A stretch of 64,000 nucleotides of DNA from an uncultured Bacilli bacterium (GTDB taxonomy: Bacteria; Bacillota_I; Bacilli_A; RF39; UBA660), in contig CANQFD010000003.1 of the NCBI GenBank assembly GCA_947598325.1, positions 1 to 64,000 on the forward strand, in the 5' to 3' direction. Of this stretch, positions 61,069 to 64,000 are shown piece after piece. A program made the translations under genes and the position numbers. Each line of letters starts with the position of its first letter. Position 1 is the first letter of the stretch. The notes beneath the pieces are model-generated. The model had not been told where the DNA came from and ran no database searches. It saw nothing but the letters and a program-made list of their open reading frames with translations.

Positions 61069-62463
61069 TTACATATTATTTGATAAAGATAAAGTTTTTG
61101 CTGATTCTTGTTCTTGTTTTAATGCTTTTAAATAATCCAATTGCTCTTCGTACATTTTTTTAACTGATGATATTGTTTGAGCTTCTATTGTATCTTCTTC
61201 TGTATTTTCTTCTACTGTATTTTCTTGTGTTGTATCTTCTTCTATTGGATCATCATAACTATAATCTTGCTTTTCTTCTTCAACTATAGTTACATTAGAA
61301 TCTGTTTCTTCTGTTGTATTATCTTGTGTTGGTTGTTCATTTACTACATCTTTATTTGTTTCTTCTGCTTCTGGTGTTTCTTGTGGTTTATTTGCTTCTT
61401 CTTCTGATCTATTTGCTTCTTCCTCTGATACAACATTACCATTTAAATCATAGTAAGTTTCATCTTTTTTATCTGATTCAATAGGATCATTTAAATTATA
61501 ATTTGGTTCAGGTTTTTCTGTTGTTCTATCACCAGTTTCTGGATCTATATAATATACTCCTCCTGGGTTTTCTGTTGTTGTTGATGTATTATCCTTTGAT
61601 GTATCTTTTGTTGTATCTTTTGTTGTATCTTTTGAAGTATCCTTTTTAGTGTCTTTTTTAGTATCTTTACTAACTGATTCTTTATTTTTTCCTTTTGTTG
61701 AATCTGTTTTCTTCTCTGACACTTTTGTTGCAACTATTTTTTCTTCACTCTTATTTTTATTAGTTGCTTTTTTAGCTTTTTCTACTTTTTTAGCTGTTGG
61801 CATTGAAGAACTTGATACAGTTACATTTTTATTTTCTTTTTCATCATTATTTGATGTTTTTTCTTTTTTAGTTTCTTTATCTTCTTTTTCATCTAATAAT
61901 TCACTATCATCTTCGTCAAAAGAATACTTATTATTGTCATCTTCAAATACAAATGAATCTGTTTCTTCTGGTGTAGTCATTTCTTCTGTTGTAGATGCAG
62001 AATTATCATTGTAGTTATCTTCTTTTTGTTTTTTTCTACCTATTCCAAATATTGTAGTTCCTAATAATGATACCACTAAAACACCTGCTGTTATTATTGC
62101 TGCTGTTTTTTTATCTAATCTATGTTCTTTAAATGGTCTCATAATAAAATTTCTATGTTTGTATGTTGGTTTATTTTGTGAACTAAATATATATGAACTG
62201 TTAGCAATTAATGTATCTCTTTCATTTTCTAAGCTTTCTCTAATTTCATCATTTTCTATATTTTCTATGTCCATATCAATTAAATTATTATATTTACTTT
62301 TTAGAAGTTCCTTATATTGTGCTATTTGTTTAGAAATTTTATTTGCAGTATTTAAATCTTCTTCCTTTAAAGCTTTTTTCTCTTCTTTTAATAATATTTG
62401 TATTTCTCTTGCAATACTTTCATATGATTGATTTTGTTTTCTTATTTCTTCTGCCATAGTCAA
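61069..62463 (-). CDS. Single-TM protein with coiled coil and low-complexity acidic/KDT-rich extracytoplasmic region
   Basis: N-terminal coiled coil, TM TAAIITAGVLVVSLLGTTIFGIG, KDTKKDTKKDTSKDTTKDTTKDTSKD repeat. Confidence 0.6.
   Translation of the reverse strand: MTMAEEIRKQNQSYESIAREIQILLKEEKKALKEEDLNTANKISKQIAQYKELLKSKYNNLIDMDIENIENDEIRESLENERDTLIANSSYIFSSQNKPTYKHRNFIMRPFKEHRLDKKTAAIITAGVLVVSLLGTTIFGIGRKKQKEDNYNDNSASTTEEMTTPEETDSFVFEDDNNKYSFDEDDSELLDEKEDKETKKEKTSNNDEKENKNVTVSSSSMPTAKKVEKAKKATNKNKSEEKIVATKVSEKKTDSTKGKNKESVSKDTKKDTKKDTSKDTTKDTTKDTSKDNTSTTTENPGGVYYIDPETGDRTTEKPEPNYNLNDPIESDKKDETYYDLNGNVVSEEEANRSEEEANKPQETPEAEETNKDVVNEQPTQDNTTEETDSNVTIVEEEKQDYSYDDPIEEDTTQENTVEENTEEDTIEAQTISSVKKMYEEQLDYLKALKQEQESAKTLSLSNNM
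61590..61672. repeat. Tandem coding repeat (D-T-[KTS]-K/D unit)
   Basis: Imperfect repeats of about 15 bp (gatgtatcttttgttgtatcttttgttgtatctttt...) encoding KDTKKDTKKDTSKDTTKDTTKDTSKD. Confidence 0.75.
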
Positions 62464-62664
62464 TTCCCCCTTCTCGTAATGACAGGCAATATATTATCAT
62501 AAGTTATCACTTTTGTCAATTTTTTATAAGAAATATTATTAAAATTTTGTTTAGTTTTTAAATTGAAGTTATACAAAGTAAATTTCTTTTTATAATACTT
62601 TTACAAATATTTCGTCTTTTTTTCATTTTGATTTATCATTTACTTGAAAAATTTATTTTTTAAT

Positions 62665-63198
62665 TTAATCAAAGTATTTTTTTATTAATTCTTTTACAAA
62701 AAAAGTATATTCTGCATTTGAACTTTCTGATTCATCAGCTTCTACTAGACAAAGTGGAGGAAATAATACACACCACCAATTGTCACCATCTCCATTACCT
62801 AGTGTTATTACTAATGATTCATACTTTCCTTCTTTATATACTATTCCTTTGTATTTCTTTTTAGGAAAATAGTTATAACCATAATTTATTTTATAATCTT
62901 TATCATAATTTAAGTTATTTAACGTATCTTTAACTAGTTTATCTAATACATCTATATTATCTTTCATTATATTTCTAGTTGTATTTATATCATCAACGCC
63001 TTCTAATAATTCAAATATTTTATTTTGAACAACATTTCTTAACTGTATCTTTATATTTTGATCATATACACTGTTACTGTTTGCTATTATTCTAAATCTA
63101 ATTGCTTCATTTGGAATTATACTTTCTTCTGCTTCTGATTTATTAAATACATAAAACATTGATATTATTGCTAATATTAATATTATATATTTTTTCAT
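62665..63198 (-). CDS. spoIIR: Stage II sporulation protein R (SpoIIR)
   Basis: IPNEAIRFRIIANSNSVYDQNIKIQLRNVV, KYESLVITLGNGDGDNWWCVLFPPLCLVE. Confidence 0.94.
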   Translation of the reverse strand: MKKYIILILAIISMFYVFNKSEAEESIIPNEAIRFRIIANSNSVYDQNIKIQLRNVVQNKIFELLEGVDDINTTRNIMKDNIDVLDKLVKDTLNNLNYDKDYKINYGYNYFPKKKYKGIVYKEGKYESLVITLGNGDGDNWWCVLFPPLCLVEADESESSNAEYTFFVKELIKKYFD

Positions 63199-63243
63199 AA
63201 AAAAATCATCCTTTCATTTTGTTTATGGATGATTAAAACATTT

Positions 63244-63969
63244 TTATTCAAAATTACTTATAAATATCATTCTATCTCTTCCTTGCATATCTTTTTCCAC
63301 ATTAATTTTTACATTTTTTAAATATTTATTTACTATTGTTTTTATTTCTTCTGCTTGAGTCATTCCTATCTCAAAACAAATTAAGTATTTATCTTTTAAT
63401 ATTTTCTTTATATTTTTGAGAATTTCTTCGTAAAAATATAAACCATTATTATCCGCAAATAAGGCTAAATGAGGTTCATTATTATAAACAATATCCATTA
63501 TTTTTTCTTTTCTTGATATATATGGAGGATTACTTATTATACAATCAAACTTTTCTTTTATTCCATCATATATATTAGTATTAATAAATTCTATTGATGT
63601 ATTATTTTGTTTTGCATTATATTTAGCTACTTCTAATGCTTCTTTTGATATATCAGTTGCAACTACACGTGAATTTATTACTTCCTTTTTTAAAACTATA
63701 CTAATGCATCCAGAACCTGTTCCTATTTCTAGAATAGATGGTTTATTAAAATTTTTATTAAGTAGTTCTTTTGTTTTAGATACTAATTCTTCTGTTTCAA
63801 ATCTTGGAATAAGTACATTTTTATCAACATTTATTTTATATCCACAAAAATCTACATTACCAATTATATACTGAATAGGTTCACCACTATTAAGTCTTTT
63901 AATCCCCTCATCTAATTTAGATGGTTCTAGATATTTTTTTAAATATTCCTTGTCCGTCATTTTAATCAC
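63244..63969 (-). CDS. prmC: Release factor glutamine methyltransferase (PrmC/HemK)
   Basis: ILEIGTGSGCISIVL, CIISNPPYISR, FEIGMTQ. Confidence 0.94.
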   Translation of the reverse strand: MIKMTDKEYLKKYLEPSKLDEGIKRLNSGEPIQYIIGNVDFCGYKINVDKNVLIPRFETEELVSKTKELLNKNFNKPSILEIGTGSGCISIVLKKEVINSRVVATDISKEALEVAKYNAKQNNTSIEFINTNIYDGIKEKFDCIISNPPYISRKEKIMDIVYNNEPHLALFADNNGLYFYEEILKNIKKILKDKYLICFEIGMTQAEEIKTIVNKYLKNVKINVEKDMQGRDRMIFISNFE

Positions 63970-64000
63970 TTTTTTATAAATCTATTGTTCATTTTATTCA

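Noticed and set aside
1-64000. rRNA, tRNA, transposase, integrase, CRISPR-Cas
   Set aside because: None recognised in the ORF track or in the intergenic regions inspected by eye; a tRNAscan/Infernal run would be needed to exclude small RNA genes fully.

Overview
AT-rich 64 kb window from a predicted spore-forming Firmicutes/Bacilli-like chromosome. Most genes are on the minus strand. No rRNA, tRNA, CRISPR array or IS element could be supported. The left end (1-8.5 kb) is a defence-like island: type I R-M (partial hsdM, hsdR), an AbiF/Abi_2 HEPN protein with a compact putative ncRNA directly downstream (own TTGACA-17-TATCAT promoter, two hairpins, U-tract), and a metallophosphoesterase + SF1 helicase pair behind a terminator-like leader. 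Next is a surface-protein locus with a 2339-aa protein of about 21 cadherin-like beta-sandwich repeats and a C-terminal dockerin, beside a membrane-anchored cohesin-like protein. Housekeeping genes include whiA, trxB-like, lgt, uvrA, uvrB, ftsEX plus an M23 hydrolase, prfB with a programmed frameshift, secA, hpf, csp, a tagO/mraY-like gene, murA, rpiB, rpmE and prmC. Sporulation genes are spoIIR, spoIID, spoIIQ-like and spoIIID. Main unusual observations: (1) AbiF plus adjacent structured RNA; (2) two paralogous membrane proteins with near-identical 5' modules whose promoters differ by a G6 versus G8 tract between -35 and -10 (15 versus 17 bp spacer), suggesting phase variation; (3) a continuous SpoIIID-MreB/Mbl reading frame with a retained internal SD/start; (4) the dockerin giant adhesin and cohesin-like anchor; (5) an agr locus with agrBD and agrCA on opposite strands, where agrD is absent from the ORF track; (6) a catalytically dead C39-like paralogue beside a pilin-like/C39 fusion.
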